The notes below the pieces were generated by a model. The model was not told the origin of the DNA. It ran no database searches and saw nothing but the letters and a program-made list of their open reading frames with translations. From Luteibacter sp. (GTDB lineage: Bacteria; Pseudomonadota; Gammaproteobacteria; Xanthomonadales; Rhodanobacteraceae): a DNA stretch of 64,000 nucleotides. Below are positions 52,552 through 62,853 of this stretch, in pieces. A program made the translations under genes and the position numbers. Positions within the stretch are counted from its first letter, which is position 1, and every line of letters begins with the position of its first letter. The stretch spans positions 62,001-126,000 of the forward strand of contig NZ_WNDO01000008.1 in NCBI RefSeq assembly GCF_009912395.1, written 5' to 3'.

Positions 52552-53832
52552 TTACTTGCCGAGGTTGCTCAGGAAGCGCTTGGTGTACTGGAGCACCGAC
52601 GTGGACGGCAGCGAGTTGCAGGTCGGCGACGCGGTGCCCTGCGAGCACGGTGCGTCACGGTCGAGCGACCAGAAGTGCAGGCCGGCGAGCTTGTTGGCCG
52701 CGGCGTACGTGGTCACCTTGTCGATATCCGCCACCTGGAACACATTGGCGGAGACATCGTTCACGCCGATCATCGGAGTGATCTCGATCTTGTTCAGCGG
52801 GATGCCGTAGGTATGCTGCAGGTTCAGCACCGCCTGGATCGCGGACTGGCCCATGTCGCATGCGCCGTTCTTCATCACGCAGATGCTCGGGCTGCCGCCG
52901 CCGTAGTCCATGGTCATCAGGTTGATGGTGTAGTTCTGCAGGCCCAAGGCCTTCACCAGCTTCACCACCGTGTCGCCCGTGCTGTTCACGCCGCCGTAGC
53001 TGCCATCGGACGCGGCCAGCGTGGCGAGGGTGAACGAGAAGCGCAGGTTCGGGTAGATGCCGGCGGCGTACACCGCATTGTTCACCAGCGCCTGCAACTG
53101 CGCCTGTGACTGTCCGGCCTCGATGTCGAAGTCGACGCCGACCAGGTGCGCGCCGTTGTAGCGCGAGATGAAGGCCGCCATGTTGGTCGCGCTGCCGCAG
53201 GTGAAGCTGCCGTTCGCGCCACCGGTGGAGATGACGTAGTTGATCCCCGCATCGTTGATCCGCTTGATGTTGGCGGTGGCGAAGGCCGCGCCGGGCACGC
53301 CGCCCCAGTTCTCGCTGCCGCATTCGCCGGTGGCGAAGGCCAGCGTGATGGCACCGAGGTTGGGCACCTGGGTCGAGACGAGGCTACCCGCGCCCACCAC
53401 CGGAATCCGCGTGCCGGTGACCGAGGTGGAGATGATGTTGGTGTTCCAGTCCATGTTGATGGACGTGTCCTTGTACGGACTGAACAGCAACGTGCCCGCG
53501 CCCGGCGGCGGGTTGTTGGGCGGCGGGTTGTCCGGCGGGTTGCCCGGGTCGCTGCCGCCGCCAGAGCAGGCGCCCTGCGAGGTCCATGGCTGGCCGCTGC
53601 CGGAGGCGCCGCTGTGCGAGGACGGGTCGTCGCCCTGGGTCCACCAGTTGGCAACGTAGTTGTTGCCGTTCTGGCTGGCGACGTTGCCGCCGTTGTAGAC
53701 CGTCGAAGCGCTCCAGGCCGCCGCGCACGCGGTGGCGGCGTGAGCCGCCTGCGTGGGGACCGTGAGCGACAGGGCCGCCGCGATGGCGAGACCGAGCGTG
53801 GCGGAACAGCCGCCGAGTACCTTCAGGGACAT
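52552..53832 (-). CDS. GH18 chitinase with chitin-binding domain, secreted
   Basis: This 426-residue protein has a signal peptide (1-33), a CBM5/12 chitin-binding domain (~35-89, 'AWSASTVYNGGNVASQNGNNY'), a Pro/Asn linker (~94-112) and a GH18 domain. The catalytic motif D-x-x-D-x-D-x-E is V-G-V-D234-F-D236-I-E238: the first Asp is Val, but D236 and the proton donor E238 are kept. 'YTINLMTMDYGGG' is the usual barrel motif containing the substrate-contacting Met-Asp-Tyr. The start has a GGGAGG RBS. A NagR-like operator lies ~100 bp upstream, suggesting induction by N-acetylglucosamine. Confidence 0.93.
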   Translation of the reverse strand: MSLKVLGGCSATLGLAIAAALSLTVPTQAAHAATACAAAWSASTVYNGGNVASQNGNNYVANWWTQGDDPSSHSGASGSGQPWTSQGACSGGGSDPGNPPDNPPPNNPPPGAGTLLFSPYKDTSINMDWNTNIISTSVTGTRIPVVGAGSLVSTQVPNLGAITLAFATGECGSENWGGVPGAAFATANIKRINDAGINYVISTGGANGSFTCGSATNMAAFISRYNGAHLVGVDFDIEAGQSQAQLQALVNNAVYAAGIYPNLRFSFTLATLAASDGSYGGVNSTGDTVVKLVKALGLQNYTINLMTMDYGGGSPSICVMKNGACDMGQSAIQAVLNLQHTYGIPLNKIEITPMIGVNDVSANVFQVADIDKVTTYAAANKLAGLHFWSLDRDAPCSQGTASPTCNSLPSTSVLQYTKRFLSNLGK

Positions 53833-53935
53833 CTGACACCTCCCGTATCGAATGATGGAACCCGTACGGGGAATGGCCTGCCACTCCCCGTGACGAGCTG
53901 CCTGTGCTGTAGAGCGGGGAGGGGTTTAGTCCCTG

Positions 53936-53968
53936 AATGACAACGTTGTCTACATTGTCCATGACAAT
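53936..53968. promoter_or_regulatory. NagR-like (LacI-family) operator cluster upstream of the chitinase
   Basis: AATGACAACGTTGTC (53936-53950) contains the perfect palindrome GACAACGTTGTC and agrees, from memory, with the AATGACA-CG-TGTCATT pattern published for NagR of other gammaproteobacteria. ATTGTC-CAT-GACAAT (53954-53968) is a second palindrome next to it. A third, weaker site, AATGACAACGATGGTC, lies at 54093-54108. Confidence 0.6.
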
Positions 53969-54129
53969 TTGTGACGCGTGCTGTGAACAGGAAATGCTGC
54001 CTTGCGGCGAAATTTGCCGTCCGACGTCCATTAGGCAGAAATCGACGTGCTGCTGCGTCGCGACGAGAACTCGATGTCCTGTCTTGATTGAAATGACAAC
54101 GATGGTCAGGCCATGTCCCTGCCAAGAGA

Positions 54130-54168
54130 GAGCCACCCCGTCGTCTCTTGCCGAAAACGAGGTGGCTC
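54130..54168 (-). terminator. Weak terminator after the SDR gene
   Basis: GAGCCACC (54130-54137) pairs with GGTGGCTC (54161-54168); on the minus strand the hairpin is followed by TCTCTT. The 23-base loop makes it a modest terminator. Confidence 0.4.
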
Positions 54169-54176
54169 CCGATGGG

Positions 54177-54998
54177 TCAGGCGTGGTCCGTGCTGGCGGT
54201 GACGCTTTCCCAGGCGTCGATTTCCGCGATCATCGCGTCCAACTTTTCACGGGCGCGGCGCAAGGCGTCGGGACCGAGCAGCAGATGCAGCGGCGGCTCG
54301 GCGGCATCGACGGCCTGCACGATCGCCTTCGCACCAAGCACCGGATCGCCGGCCTGGCGACCGGCCATCGCGGCGAGGGCGGCACCGCTGCGACCGGTGC
54401 TCTCCGCGTAGGCCTCGTCTTCCTTGTCGCTGCGGCGGATGGAGTGGTCGGAGAGGAAGTCGGTGCGGAATGCGCCCGGCGCGACCGCCATCATCGTGAT
54501 GCCCACCGGTTCGAGTTCACGCGAGAGCGCGGCCGTCAGCCCTTCCAGGGCGTACTTCGCGGCGGCGTACAGCACGGAACCCGCACCCGGCGCGCGCCCG
54601 GCGATGGAGGTGATGTTGACGATCTGGCCGCTGCCCTGGGCCCGCAATCGCGGCAGCGCGGTGCGGATGATGCGCACCGGGGTGAACACGTCCACTTCGA
54701 ACAGACGGGCCATCTCGGCGTCGGTGGATTGCTCCAGGGCGCCGAGCAGGCCGTAGCCGGCGTTGTTCACGATCACGTCGATGCGGCCGGCATGGTCGAA
54801 GGCTTCACGGGTGGCACGCTCGGCCTCGCCGGGGGTGGCGAAATCCGCATGAACGACGTGCAGGCGGCCGGTATCGGTGGGCAGGTCCGGGGTGCCGCTG
54901 CGGACGGTGCCGATGACGCGGTCGCCACGCTCCAGCAGGACGCGGGCGAGAGCCAGGCCGAGGCCGCGGGAGATGCCGGTAATGAACCAGGTTTGCAT
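54177..54998 (-). CDS. Short-chain dehydrogenase/reductase
   Basis: This 273-residue Rossmann protein has T-G-x-x-x-G-x-G ('FITGISRGLGLAL'), 'NNAG' ('VIVNNAGYGLLG'), the catalytic Ser and the Y-x-x-x-K ('SVLYAAAKYALEGL'), then 'VAPGAFRTDF'. Substrate unknown; it is NAD(P)-dependent. A LysR gene is divergent from 116 bp upstream and is its likely regulator. Confidence 0.93.
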   Translation of the reverse strand: MQTWFITGISRGLGLALARVLLERGDRVIGTVRSGTPDLPTDTGRLHVVHADFATPGEAERATREAFDHAGRIDVIVNNAGYGLLGALEQSTDAEMARLFEVDVFTPVRIIRTALPRLRAQGSGQIVNITSIAGRAPGAGSVLYAAAKYALEGLTAALSRELEPVGITMMAVAPGAFRTDFLSDHSIRRSDKEDEAYAESTGRSGAALAAMAGRQAGDPVLGAKAIVQAVDAAEPPLHLLLGPDALRRAREKLDAMIAEIDAWESVTASTDHA

Positions 54999-55031
54999 GG
55001 ATGTCCTCCGGGTGGGTGATGGTGGAGAACG

Positions 55032-55054
55032 ATAAGTCCGATAGTCGGGCTAAT
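55032..55054. promoter_or_regulatory. Candidate LysR binding palindrome
   Basis: ATAAGTCCGATAGTCGGGCTAAT contains CCGA-TAG-TCGG and further matching outer bases, in the divergent SDR/LysR gap. Position and dyad symmetry fit a LysR site. Confidence 0.5.
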
Positions 55055-55114
55055 GAATATCCAAACTTCTAATCTGGCTTGTAAGAGGAATTGAATAATG
55101 CTTTGCTTGGCGGC

Positions 55115-56047
55115 ATGGACTCGCCCCTTTCCAGCGCCGACTACAACCAGTTGCGGGCCTTTGTCGCCGTGGCCGAGGCCCTCAGCTTTTCCCGCGCGGC
55201 CGAAACCCTGGGCGTCACCCCGTCCGCTTTGAGCCAGACCCTGCGCGGCCTGGAGACCAGCGTCGGTCTGCGCCTGCTCCATCGCACCACACGCAGCGTG
55301 TCGCTCACTTCGGCCGGCGAACGACTGCTCCAGGAAGTCGCGCCGTCGATCCAGGGCCTGCGCGAGGCGATGGACGGCTTGCGCCGCAACGGCGGTCGCC
55401 CCTCGGGACGGCTGCGTATCCATACGTTCCGTTCCGCCGCCGAGAACTACATCGAACCCATGCTCGGCACCTTTGCCCGCGAGTGCCCGGACGTGGTGCT
55501 CGACATCACGCTGGACGATGAGGTGGTGGATGTCGTCGGCGGGGGATACGACGCGGCGCTACGCCTGGGCGAAGTCATCGAACGCGACATGGTTGCCGTG
55601 CCGTTGGGGCCCTCGATGCGGCAGCTCGCCGCCGCCTCGCCGGATTACCTGGCGCGGCATGGCGTGCCGATGCATCCGCGCGACCTGCTGCGACACCGTT
55701 GCATCCGCTGGCGCTGGCCGGGGCAGCCGCATCCGTATCCCTGGGAGTTCTTCGAGGACGGCGCCTGGTTCGAGGTCAACGCGGACGGTCCGCTGGTGGT
55801 CAGCGACAAGGCCATGGCGATCCGTGCGGCGGCGCAGGGCGTGGGTGTCTGCTTCACGGTGGAATACGCCTTGCTGCCGAGCTTCCGTAGCGGCGAGCTA
55901 GTGCCCTTGCTGGAGGACTGGGCGCAGCCCTTTCCGGGCATGTACCTGTGTTATCCGCAACAACGCCAGATGGCGCCCGCGCTGCGCGCCTTCATCGATG
56001 CGGTGCGCGAGGTGGCTAGTCGCGTAGATGTCCCAGCAGTTCGCTGA
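55115..56047 (+). CDS. LysR-family transcriptional regulator
   Basis: This 310-residue protein has the usual N-terminal winged helix ('YNQLRAFVAVAEALSFSRAAETLGVTPSALSQTLRGLETSVGLRLLHR') and a periplasmic-binding-like effector domain. It belongs to the group found next to SDR or quinone-oxidoreductase genes. A TTG at 55091 with AGAGGAA two bases upstream is possible as start; ATG 55115 fits the family N-terminus. Its last 32 bp overlap the convergent 83-residue gene. Confidence 0.9.
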   Translation: MDSPLSSADYNQLRAFVAVAEALSFSRAAETLGVTPSALSQTLRGLETSVGLRLLHRTTRSVSLTSAGERLLQEVAPSIQGLREAMDGLRRNGGRPSGRLRIHTFRSAAENYIEPMLGTFARECPDVVLDITLDDEVVDVVGGGYDAALRLGEVIERDMVAVPLGPSMRQLAAASPDYLARHGVPMHPRDLLRHRCIRWRWPGQPHPYPWEFFEDGAWFEVNADGPLVVSDKAMAIRAAAQGVGVCFTVEYALLPSFRSGELVPLLEDWAQPFPGMYLCYPQQRQMAPALRAFIDAVREVASRVDVPAVR

Positions 56048-56267
56048 CCTCTTCCTCGGTCAGCCCGACACCCTCGACCGAAAGCCACACCGGCAGGCCG
56101 GTACGCCGGTTGGTGAGCTGGCACGCGCCTTCGCGCGGCACGCCGCCGATCAGCACGTCTTCGAGCGCGATCGTGCCATCGTAAATGCTGGCGATCGCGA
56201 AGCCGTTTTCCTGTTCGAGCACCGCGAACTGCAACTCGGGATGCCACCACACCACGTTTGAAGCCAT
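56016..56267 (-). CDS. Small unknown protein, 83 aa
   Basis: This 83-residue acidic soluble protein, 'MASNVVWWHPELQFAVLEQE...', ends in an amphipathic helix ('GLTEEEVSELLGHLRD'). No family recognized. It starts 9 bp after the stop of the unknown gene upstream and overlaps the LysR 3' end by 32 bp. The two unknown genes may have been added to the end of the copper operon. Confidence 0.6.
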   Translation of the reverse strand: MASNVVWWHPELQFAVLEQENGFAIASIYDGTIALEDVLIGGVPREGACQLTNRRTGLPVWLSVEGVGLTEEEVSELLGHLRD

Positions 56268-56276
56268 GCGCGTGCT

Positions 56277-56708
56277 TCAGTACGTGGTGGCCAGGGAGGC
56301 GAGGGCGTGCAGACGATTCGCGTAGTCGCTGAAGCCGAGGCCGCTGGCGGTGGGGTCGTCGCTTTCGTCGAACAAATAGATGCCCTCCATGGCGATGCGC
56401 GCTCCGAGCGCCTCCAGCTCGAGCAGCACGGCTTCGTCGAGCTGAAGATGGATGGGCACCGCGATGTCAGTGTCGATGCGGAGTTCGCCGTTCGGCTGGG
56501 GAAGGCCTACGGGGTGTCCATCCACATTAAGCACGACAAACCGGTCCTCTGCAATCTGTCTAAGGCAGTAGGGAAAAAAACGGCGGTAGAAAGGACGATG
56601 CACGGGGATTGCACTGTGGGGGAGAGCCGGCACCGGTATCGGGGCCGTGACCATCCACTGTAACAGTGGACGGCCATCGCGTGGCGATAACGGTGCCGGC
56701 AGGTTCAT
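56277..56708 (-). CDS. Unknown protein at the end of the Cu efflux operon, 143 aa
   Basis: The frame starts with an ATG overlapping the CusA stop (ATGA) and encodes a 143-residue soluble protein with '[33 protein letters not shown]' and '[19 protein letters not shown]'. No family recognized. A second in-frame ATG at 56654 would drop the first 18 residues; it lies at the edge of a 17-bp inverted repeat (TCCACTGT-A-ACAGTGGA, 56654-56670). The start is therefore uncertain. Confidence 0.55.
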   Translation of the reverse strand: MNLPAPLSPRDGRPLLQWMVTAPIPVPALPHSAIPVHRPFYRRFFPYCLRQIAEDRFVVLNVDGHPVGLPQPNGELRIDTDIAVPIHLQLDEAVLLELEALGARIAMEGIYLFDESDDPTASGLGFSDYANRLHALASLATTY

Positions 56709-59700
56709 GCGGACCGACGCAGGCGCCGCCTCATGAGCCAGCGCCAGGCCACCGGCAACACGAACATCGACAATAGCGGCGCGGTGACCATGCCGCCGAT
56801 CATCGGCGCGGCGATCCGTTGCATCACCTCCGAGCCCGCCCCATGACCGAGCAGGATGGGCAGCAGGCCGGCGAGGATCACCGCCACGGTCATCGCCTTG
56901 GGCCTCACGCGTTGCACGGCACCACGGATGATCGCCGCGTCGAGCGCGTGGTCGTCCGGATGCGCTTCGGTCGCCATCGTGTGTTCCCACGACTGGCGCA
57001 GGTAAAGCAGCATCACCACGCCGAACTCCGCCGCGACGCCGCCGAGTGCGACGAAGCCGATCACGGTCGCCACCGAGATCGCCTGGCCGAGCCAGAGCAC
57101 GAGCCAGAGGCCGCCGACCAGGGCCAGCGGGATGCTCGTCATGATCAGCACGGCTTCGCCAATGCGGCGGAACAGTGCATAGATCAGGCCGAAGACGATC
57201 AACAGCGCAGCCGGCACCACCCATGCCAGACGGGCGGCGGCACGGGCGAGGTACTCATACTGCCCTGACCAGGCGAGCGTCACGCCGGCAGGCAACGCGA
57301 TCTGCGTCGCCATCGTCCTTTGCAAGGCGGCTACCGTGCCGCCAAGGTCGCGGCCGTCGGTGTCGACGTACACATAGCTCGCGAGCTGGCCGCCCTCGCT
57401 CTTGAGCATCACGGGACCCGCGTGCAGCGCGATGTCCGCCACCTGCGACAGCGTCAGCTGCGCACCACCCGGGGCGACGATGGGCAGGCGGCGAAGTGCG
57501 GCGATGGAATCGCGATCGGGTCGCGGATAGCGCACCACGATCGGATAGCGTTCGCGCCCGTCCACCACCTGTCCGACCACGTCGCCACCGACCAGCGTCG
57601 CGATCGTCTCCTGTATGTCGCGCTGGGTGAGACCGTAGCGCGCGGCGTCGGCGCGACGGACATCCACATCCACGTAGCGCCCGCTCGCCGAGCGCTCGGC
57701 GATGGCCGAGGTGACACCCGGTACGGTGCGAGCGACCGCCTCGATGCGATCGGCCACGTCCTGGAGCGCCGCATTGTCGGTGCCCAGCACCTTGATGCCG
57801 ATCGGGCTCTTGATGCCGGTCGCCAGCATGTCGATGCGGTTGCGGATCGGCGGGACGAACAGGTTGGTGAGACCGGGTACCTTCACTGCGCGATCCAGTT
57901 CGGCCTTGAGCTTCTCCATCGTCATGCCGGGACGCCACTGCGACTTCGGCTTGAATGTGATGGTCGTCTCGAACATCTCCAATGGCGCGGGGTCGGTCGC
58001 CGACTCGGCGCGACCGGCCTTGCCGAAGACATGTTCCACCTCGGGGACGGTGCGGATCATGCGATCGGTCAGCTGCAGCAGTTGCGTCGCCTTGCCGGCG
58101 GATAGCCCGGGCAGCGCGGTCGGCATATAAAGCAGCGTGCCTTCGTCGATGGGCGGCAGGAACTCGCCACCCAGGCGCGACAACGGCCACGCGGCGCCAA
58201 GCACCAGTAGCAACGCCACGCCGAGCGTGATGCCGGGTCGACGCAGTACGGCGTTCAGCGCCGGACGGTACGCCGCGGTGAGCCAGCGGTTGAGTGGGTT
58301 GGCCGCCTCGGGGCGGATGCGGCCGCGCACGAGGTAGCCCATCAGCACGGGCACGAGGGTTACCGACAAACCCGCCGCGGTCGCCATCGCGTAGGTCTTG
58401 GTAAACGCCAGCGGCTTGAACAGCCGGCCTTCCTGCGCCTCCAGTGCGAACACGGGCACGAAGGACAAGGCGATCACCAACAGGCTGACGAAGAGCGCCG
58501 GTCCCACTTCGATGGCCGCGTCGGCGATCAGTCGCCAGCGTTCCTCGCCCATCGGTTCGCGTCCCTCGCGTTCCGTCCAGTGTTCCAGGTGCTTGTGCGC
58601 GTTCTCGATCATCACCACCGCGGCGTCCACCATCGCGCCAATGGCGATGGCGATGCCTCCCAGCGACATGAGGTTGGCCGATACGCCCTGCGCGACCATC
58701 ACCGCGAAGGCGGCCAGCACACCCAGCGGCAGGCTCACTACGGCGACCAGTGTCGAACGCAGGTGGCCCAGGAACAGCGCGCAGACCAGCGCGACGACCA
58801 GGAACTCCTCGATGAGCTTGTCGCGCAGGTTGTCCACGGCGGCGTCGATCAGGCCGGCACGGTCGTAGGTGGTGACGATCTCCACGCCAGGCGGCAGGCT
58901 GCGACGAAGCTGGTTCAATCGGTCGCGCACGCCTTCGATGGCCGCACGCGCGTTCTTGCCCGAGCGCAGCACCACTACGCCACCGACGACCTCGCCCTGG
59001 CCATCCAGCTCGGCGATACCCCGGCGGAACACCGGGCCGCGACGTACCGTGGCGACATCGGCAAGACGGATGGGCACGCCGCTGGCGTCGCGTCCGACCG
59101 GCAGTTCCTCGAAGTCCTTCGATTCGCGCAGGTAACCTTCGCTGCGCACCACCATCTCCGCCTCGCCCTGTTCGATCACGGAACCGCCGTTCGCGCCATT
59201 GGCGTCGCGCAACGCCACGAGCAGCGTGGCCGTGTCGATCCGGCGCGCGGCCATGCGGGCCGGATCGGGCACGACTTGCCACGCCCGTTCCATGCCGCCG
59301 AGGGTGGCGACTTCCGCCACGTCGGGCACGGTCTTCAGCTGGTAGCGCAGGAACCAGTCCTGCAAGGCGCGCAGCTGAGCGATGTCGTGGTGGCCGCTGC
59401 GATCGACCAGCGCGTACTCGTAGATCCAGCCCAATCCCGTGGCGTCGGGGCCGAGCGAGGGATTCACGCCCGGCGGCAGGCGGTCGCGTACCTGGCTGAG
59501 GTATTCCAGGACACGCGAGCGCGCCCAATACAGGTCCGTGTGTTCGTCGAACAGGATGTAGACGTACGAATCGCCGAAAAACGAATAGCCGCGCACGGTA
59601 CGCGCGCCGGGCACCGACAGCATCGTGGTGACCAGCGGGTAGGTGACCTGGTCCTCCACCGTCTGCGCGGCCTGTCCGGCCCAGCTTGTGCGCACGATGA

Positions 59701-59839
59701 CCTGGGTGTCGGAGAGGTCCGGCAACGCGTCGAGCGGTGTCCGGCCCACGGCGACGATGCCCGTGATGGCGAGCAGCGCGGCGATCAGCAGCACCGCCAT
59801 GCGGTGGTCGATCGACCAGCGGATGAGCCGCGCGATCAT
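56705..59839 (-). CDS. cusA: CusA-type heavy-metal RND efflux pump (Cu/Ag)
   Basis: This 1044-residue inner-membrane protein has the HME-RND layout: '[25 protein letters not shown]' at the N-terminus, '[29 protein letters not shown]', and TM4 '[16 protein letters not shown]', where a single Asp takes the place of the HAE-type Asp pair. The Met-containing segment '[13 protein letters not shown]' fits the monovalent Cu/Ag subgroup. It pumps metal from periplasm/cytoplasm to the outside with CusB and CusC. The CusB gene overlaps by 4 bp. Confidence 0.94.
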   Translation of the reverse strand: MIARLIRWSIDHRMAVLLIAALLAITGIVAVGRTPLDALPDLSDTQVIVRTSWAGQAAQTVEDQVTYPLVTTMLSVPGARTVRGYSFFGDSYVYILFDEHTDLYWARSRVLEYLSQVRDRLPPGVNPSLGPDATGLGWIYEYALVDRSGHHDIAQLRALQDWFLRYQLKTVPDVAEVATLGGMERAWQVVPDPARMAARRIDTATLLVALRDANGANGGSVIEQGEAEMVVRSEGYLRESKDFEELPVGRDASGVPIRLADVATVRRGPVFRRGIAELDGQGEVVGGVVVLRSGKNARAAIEGVRDRLNQLRRSLPPGVEIVTTYDRAGLIDAAVDNLRDKLIEEFLVVALVCALFLGHLRSTLVAVVSLPLGVLAAFAVMVAQGVSANLMSLGGIAIAIGAMVDAAVVMIENAHKHLEHWTEREGREPMGEERWRLIADAAIEVGPALFVSLLVIALSFVPVFALEAQEGRLFKPLAFTKTYAMATAAGLSVTLVPVLMGYLVRGRIRPEAANPLNRWLTAAYRPALNAVLRRPGITLGVALLLVLGAAWPLSRLGGEFLPPIDEGTLLYMPTALPGLSAGKATQLLQLTDRMIRTVPEVEHVFGKAGRAESATDPAPLEMFETTITFKPKSQWRPGMTMEKLKAELDRAVKVPGLTNLFVPPIRNRIDMLATGIKSPIGIKVLGTDNAALQDVADRIEAVARTVPGVTSAIAERSASGRYVDVDVRRADAARYGLTQRDIQETIATLVGGDVVGQVVDGRERYPIVVRYPRPDRDSIAALRRLPIVAPGGAQLTLSQVADIALHAGPVMLKSEGGQLASYVYVDTDGRDLGGTVAALQRTMATQIALPAGVTLAWSGQYEYLARAAARLAWVVPAALLIVFGLIYALFRRIGEAVLIMTSIPLALVGGLWLVLWLGQAISVATVIGFVALGGVAAEFGVVMLLYLRQSWEHTMATEAHPDDHALDAAIIRGAVQRVRPKAMTVAVILAGLLPILLGHGAGSEVMQRIAAPMIGGMVTAPLLSMFVLPVAWRWLMRRRLRRSA

Positions 59840-61059
59840 GGTGTGGCCTCCGTGGTCGCGGCCGGCGTGGCGCCGAGCCGTCGCAGGCTGCCCGAAAGAC
59901 TGGCTTCCGAATCGAGCAGGAACTGGCCCGACACGACCACGCGCTCGTCGCCCTGCAAGCCGTCGACGATTTCGGTGTAGCCACCCGAAGAGCGGCCCGT
60001 GCGGACTTCCTGCGGATGGAAGCGGCCGGCGCCATCGTCCACGATCACGCGCGACTGTTCGCCGGTTTCCACCAGGGCTTCGTCAGGCACGAGCGGAAGC
60101 GCTGCCGCGCCGGGGATGTCGATGGCGACGTGCGCGAACATGCCAGGCGCGAGCTGGCCTCCCGGATTGGGCAATACCACGCGAACGCGTCGCGTGCGGG
60201 TGTCCGTGTCCAGTTGCGCGATCACGGTGTCGATGCGGCCCTCGAACGTGTCGGCAATGCCATCCACATGGACCGTCACCGGCATGCCTGGCGCGACCTG
60301 CGCCGCGGAGGCCTGCGGCACCGAGGCTTCCACCCAGATCTGGTCGAGGCCGGTGAGCGTCATGAGCGTCTGCCCCGCCGATACACGCTGGCCTTCGCGT
60401 ACGTCTACCGTGGCGAGCGTGCCGGCGCGGGGTGCGACCAGCACGACGCCACCAGCCGTGGTGCGCACGTCGGCATCGGTCAGACCAAGTGTCGCCAGTC
60501 GCTGGCGCGACGCGTCGGCGAGGGCATGCGCATCGCTCGATCGCGTATGGCGCAGTGCTTCGTGTTCGGCGAGCGCGGCATCCCAGACCGGAGCGATGAG
60601 CGTGGCGAGTGGCTGGCCCTTCACCACGGCGGTGGAAGGCGCTGGCGTGTAAAGCCTGCCGATGACGCCGTCGGCGCGGGCGCTGACGGTGACGCTTTCT
60701 GACAGGTCCCAGGCCAACGTCGCGGGCACGTCGATGCGCTCATCGAGACGTCGCCGGGTCACGGGTGCCGTGCGCAGGCCGAGGTTCTGGCGCACGGAGG
60801 GATCGATGCGCACGCCCGCTGCGCCACCGCCGTCGTCGGCGTAGCGCGGCACCATCTCCATGCCCATGGGCGACAGGCCGGCCTTGGGGAAGTGCTGGTC
60901 GGGGATCATCGGGTCGTACCAGTAGAGGACCTGTTTCGCCGGCGAGGCTGCGCTCATCGCCATGTCGGGCGCGGCGTGGTGGCGGCCGGCGAAGAAGCCT
61001 GCCGAAAGGGCGGCGAAGAGTGTCGCTCCCGCGACGAGGACGAGAGGCAGGCGGTTCAT
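59836..61059 (-). CDS. cusB: CusB-type periplasmic adaptor
   Basis: This 407-residue protein has an N-terminal anchor/signal (residues ~5-25), a heavy-metal-binding segment ('[31 protein letters not shown]') and then lipoyl, hairpin and barrel domains. It collects Cu(I)/Ag(I) and connects pump and channel. It lacks an extra C-terminal CusF-like domain. Both ends overlap neighbours by 4 bp (ATGA). Confidence 0.94.
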   Translation of the reverse strand: MNRLPLVLVAGATLFAALSAGFFAGRHHAAPDMAMSAASPAKQVLYWYDPMIPDQHFPKAGLSPMGMEMVPRYADDGGGAAGVRIDPSVRQNLGLRTAPVTRRRLDERIDVPATLAWDLSESVTVSARADGVIGRLYTPAPSTAVVKGQPLATLIAPVWDAALAEHEALRHTRSSDAHALADASRQRLATLGLTDADVRTTAGGVVLVAPRAGTLATVDVREGQRVSAGQTLMTLTGLDQIWVEASVPQASAAQVAPGMPVTVHVDGIADTFEGRIDTVIAQLDTDTRTRRVRVVLPNPGGQLAPGMFAHVAIDIPGAAALPLVPDEALVETGEQSRVIVDDGAGRFHPQEVRTGRSSGGYTEIVDGLQGDERVVVSGQFLLDSEASLSGSLRRLGATPAATTEATP

Positions 61060-62309
61060 GGCGTGGTTCCTTGCGGCAACAGGAAGGCGAGGGAGGCCCA
61101 GGCGCGCGCCTGGTCGGCGCGTAGTCGTACATCGTCGAGGCGCGCGGCGAGCTCGTCGCGACGGGCCTGGAGCAGGGGCTGGATGTCGCCGCCGCCTCGC
61201 CAGCCCGCGAGTGCGACGGTGCCCCGATCCTCCGCGAGCGGCAGTACGTCGTCGTGTTGCCGGCGTACCTGCTCCCCCAGGGAACGCCAGTCCGCCAACG
61301 CGGCCTGGATCATGGCCTTCTGTTCTCGGCGCGCGTCCTCATGCGCGTCGTGGATCGCGTCCACCTCGGCAAGGCGTGCCGCCACGCCGCGGTCCTGGCG
61401 ATTGCGCGTGAACAGCGGCAGGCTCACGCCGACCTGTAACGACACCATGTCGGACAGGCCGCGTACACGCGAGCCATAGCTGGCACCGATGCTCCAGTCC
61501 GGGTGGCGTTCGGCGCGCGCGCCAGCCAGCGCCGCATCGGCGAGTCGTTCGCGCGGCGCCCAGCCCAGCAACGCCGCCTGGTCGTCGAGACGGCCCAACA
61601 GCGTGTCGCCATCGATGAGCAGCCGCGTGTAGTCGGGCGCCTCGGCCAGATCGTCGCGAGCGTCGTCGCCCAGCCAGCGGGCCAGTTGGGCGCGCGCCTG
61701 CGCGAGTCGGCCGCGCGCAGCTTCCGTGCGGTTGTCGACATCGAGCACGCTCGCGCGTGCCGCCAGCACGTCGCCCGCGCTACCGCCGCCACGAAGCCGG
61801 GCGCGGGCCACGTCCACATCCGCCTCGAGCGAACGGTGCATGGCATTGAGCGCGGCGATCTCGTCTTGCGCGGTCGAGACGGCGATCCAGGCCTCCGCGG
61901 CCTGCCGACGTACAAGCAGCGCGGTGGCGACCGTATCGGCGTCGGCGACCTCGACGCGGGCGCGCGCCTCCTGGCGTTGTGCACCGCGCTTGGCTGAAGA
62001 CGGTAGGACCTGGGTAACGCCGACCGTTCGCATGGTCATGTCGTCGCCACCGGCGGTGAAGGCACCCGGGCCCTGGACGGCCAGGTTGTCGATGCCGACG
62101 GTGAGCTGCGGATCGGGAAGGGCGCCCGCGCGCCGGACTTCCTGGCGGGCGGATTCCGCCTGTGCGCGACGGGCGTCGAGCAGAGGCGTGCGACGAACCG
62201 CGAGATTGGTCGCGGTATCGAGACTGAGCGTGCCTGCCGTGGCGAACGGCACGACAAGGCAGCCCAGCACCGCCGCGCACCATGCGCGACGGGGGGAGGG
62301 GGTGTTCAT
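61056..62309 (-). CDS. cusC: TolC-family outer-membrane channel (CusC-like)
   Basis: This 417-residue protein has a signal peptide (1-26), and the repeated helical hairpins and beta strands of TolC proteins ('LSLDTATNLAVRRTPLLDARRAQAESARQEVRRAG', 'VSLPLFTRNRQDRGVAARLAEVD'). It forms the outer-membrane duct for the CusBA pump. It overlaps cusB by 4 bp, so cusC-cusB-cusA are strictly coupled. Confidence 0.9.
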   Translation of the reverse strand: MNTPSPRRAWCAAVLGCLVVPFATAGTLSLDTATNLAVRRTPLLDARRAQAESARQEVRRAGALPDPQLTVGIDNLAVQGPGAFTAGGDDMTMRTVGVTQVLPSSAKRGAQRQEARARVEVADADTVATALLVRRQAAEAWIAVSTAQDEIAALNAMHRSLEADVDVARARLRGGGSAGDVLAARASVLDVDNRTEAARGRLAQARAQLARWLGDDARDDLAEAPDYTRLLIDGDTLLGRLDDQAALLGWAPRERLADAALAGARAERHPDWSIGASYGSRVRGLSDMVSLQVGVSLPLFTRNRQDRGVAARLAEVDAIHDAHEDARREQKAMIQAALADWRSLGEQVRRQHDDVLPLAEDRGTVALAGWRGGGDIQPLLQARRDELAARLDDVRLRADQARAWASLAFLLPQGTTP

Positions 62310-62377
62310 GGAAAACTCCGGTCGAAACGTGACGAAGCCGCGCGCAGGCGCGGCCAGCGGACGAAGACGACCGGTGG

Positions 62378-62761
62378 CTAGATCAGCAGGCTACAGAAGC
62401 GCAGCGTGGGTGGCGGATCGGGACGCAGGAAGGTCGGATCCGGAAGCGGCTGGTGTTCGGGCGCGAGTGCGATGGAGCCCTCCAATACCGGCGGCATCGC
62501 CAGGATGGAGGCGGGCAGGGACGGAACCTGCGCCGTGGACGACGACGCGGCGCGATCCGCGCAGTGCTCGGTGCAGCGAGGGTCTTTCGCATGACCCGGC
62601 GTGTCGTGCATCTGCGCGCAGTCGCCACGCGTCAGCATGCTGCCGCCCGCGTCAGCGGCACACGCATACGCGGCCATCGCCACCTGCTGGAACAGCAGGC
62701 AGAACAACGCCAGCCCGATGCACAGGAAGCGGTGACGGCGGATGAGGCGCAGGCGACGCAT
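62378..62761 (-). CDS. Cys/His-containing exported protein leading the Cu operon
   Basis: This 127-residue protein starts with basic residues and a hydrophobic signal helix (residues ~12-30, 'FLCIGLALFCLLFQQVAMA'), followed by a Cys/His/Met-rich stretch ('CAADAGGSMLTRGDCAQMHDTPGHAKDPRCTEHCA') and a Pro-rich tail ending in '...FCSLLI'. The Cys and His content suggests metal binding in the periplasm. It precedes cusC by 68 bp in the same direction. It recalls small exported copper-locus proteins of Xanthomonadales, but no family is certain. Confidence 0.7.
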   Translation of the reverse strand: MRRLRLIRRHRFLCIGLALFCLLFQQVAMAAYACAADAGGSMLTRGDCAQMHDTPGHAKDPRCTEHCADRAASSSTAQVPSLPASILAMPPVLEGSIALAPEHQPLPDPTFLRPDPPPTLRFCSLLI

Positions 62762-62798
62762 AGTGAGATGGTAATGATAGTGATGAAGGGGCGGCAAT

Positions 62799-62814
62799 CC
62801 CCCAAAGAGGGGGG
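62799..62814. other. C/G hairpin in the leader of the Cu operon
   Basis: CCCCC-AAAGA-GGGGGG lies 38-53 bp upstream of the Cys/His protein start. It could be a leader hairpin or the end of the upstream transcript; there is no U-tract. No CueR-type dyad was found in this gap. Confidence 0.35.
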
Positions 62815-62853
62815 CATCCGATAGGGTGCTTATGCCAGGGGCGATATACCGCG

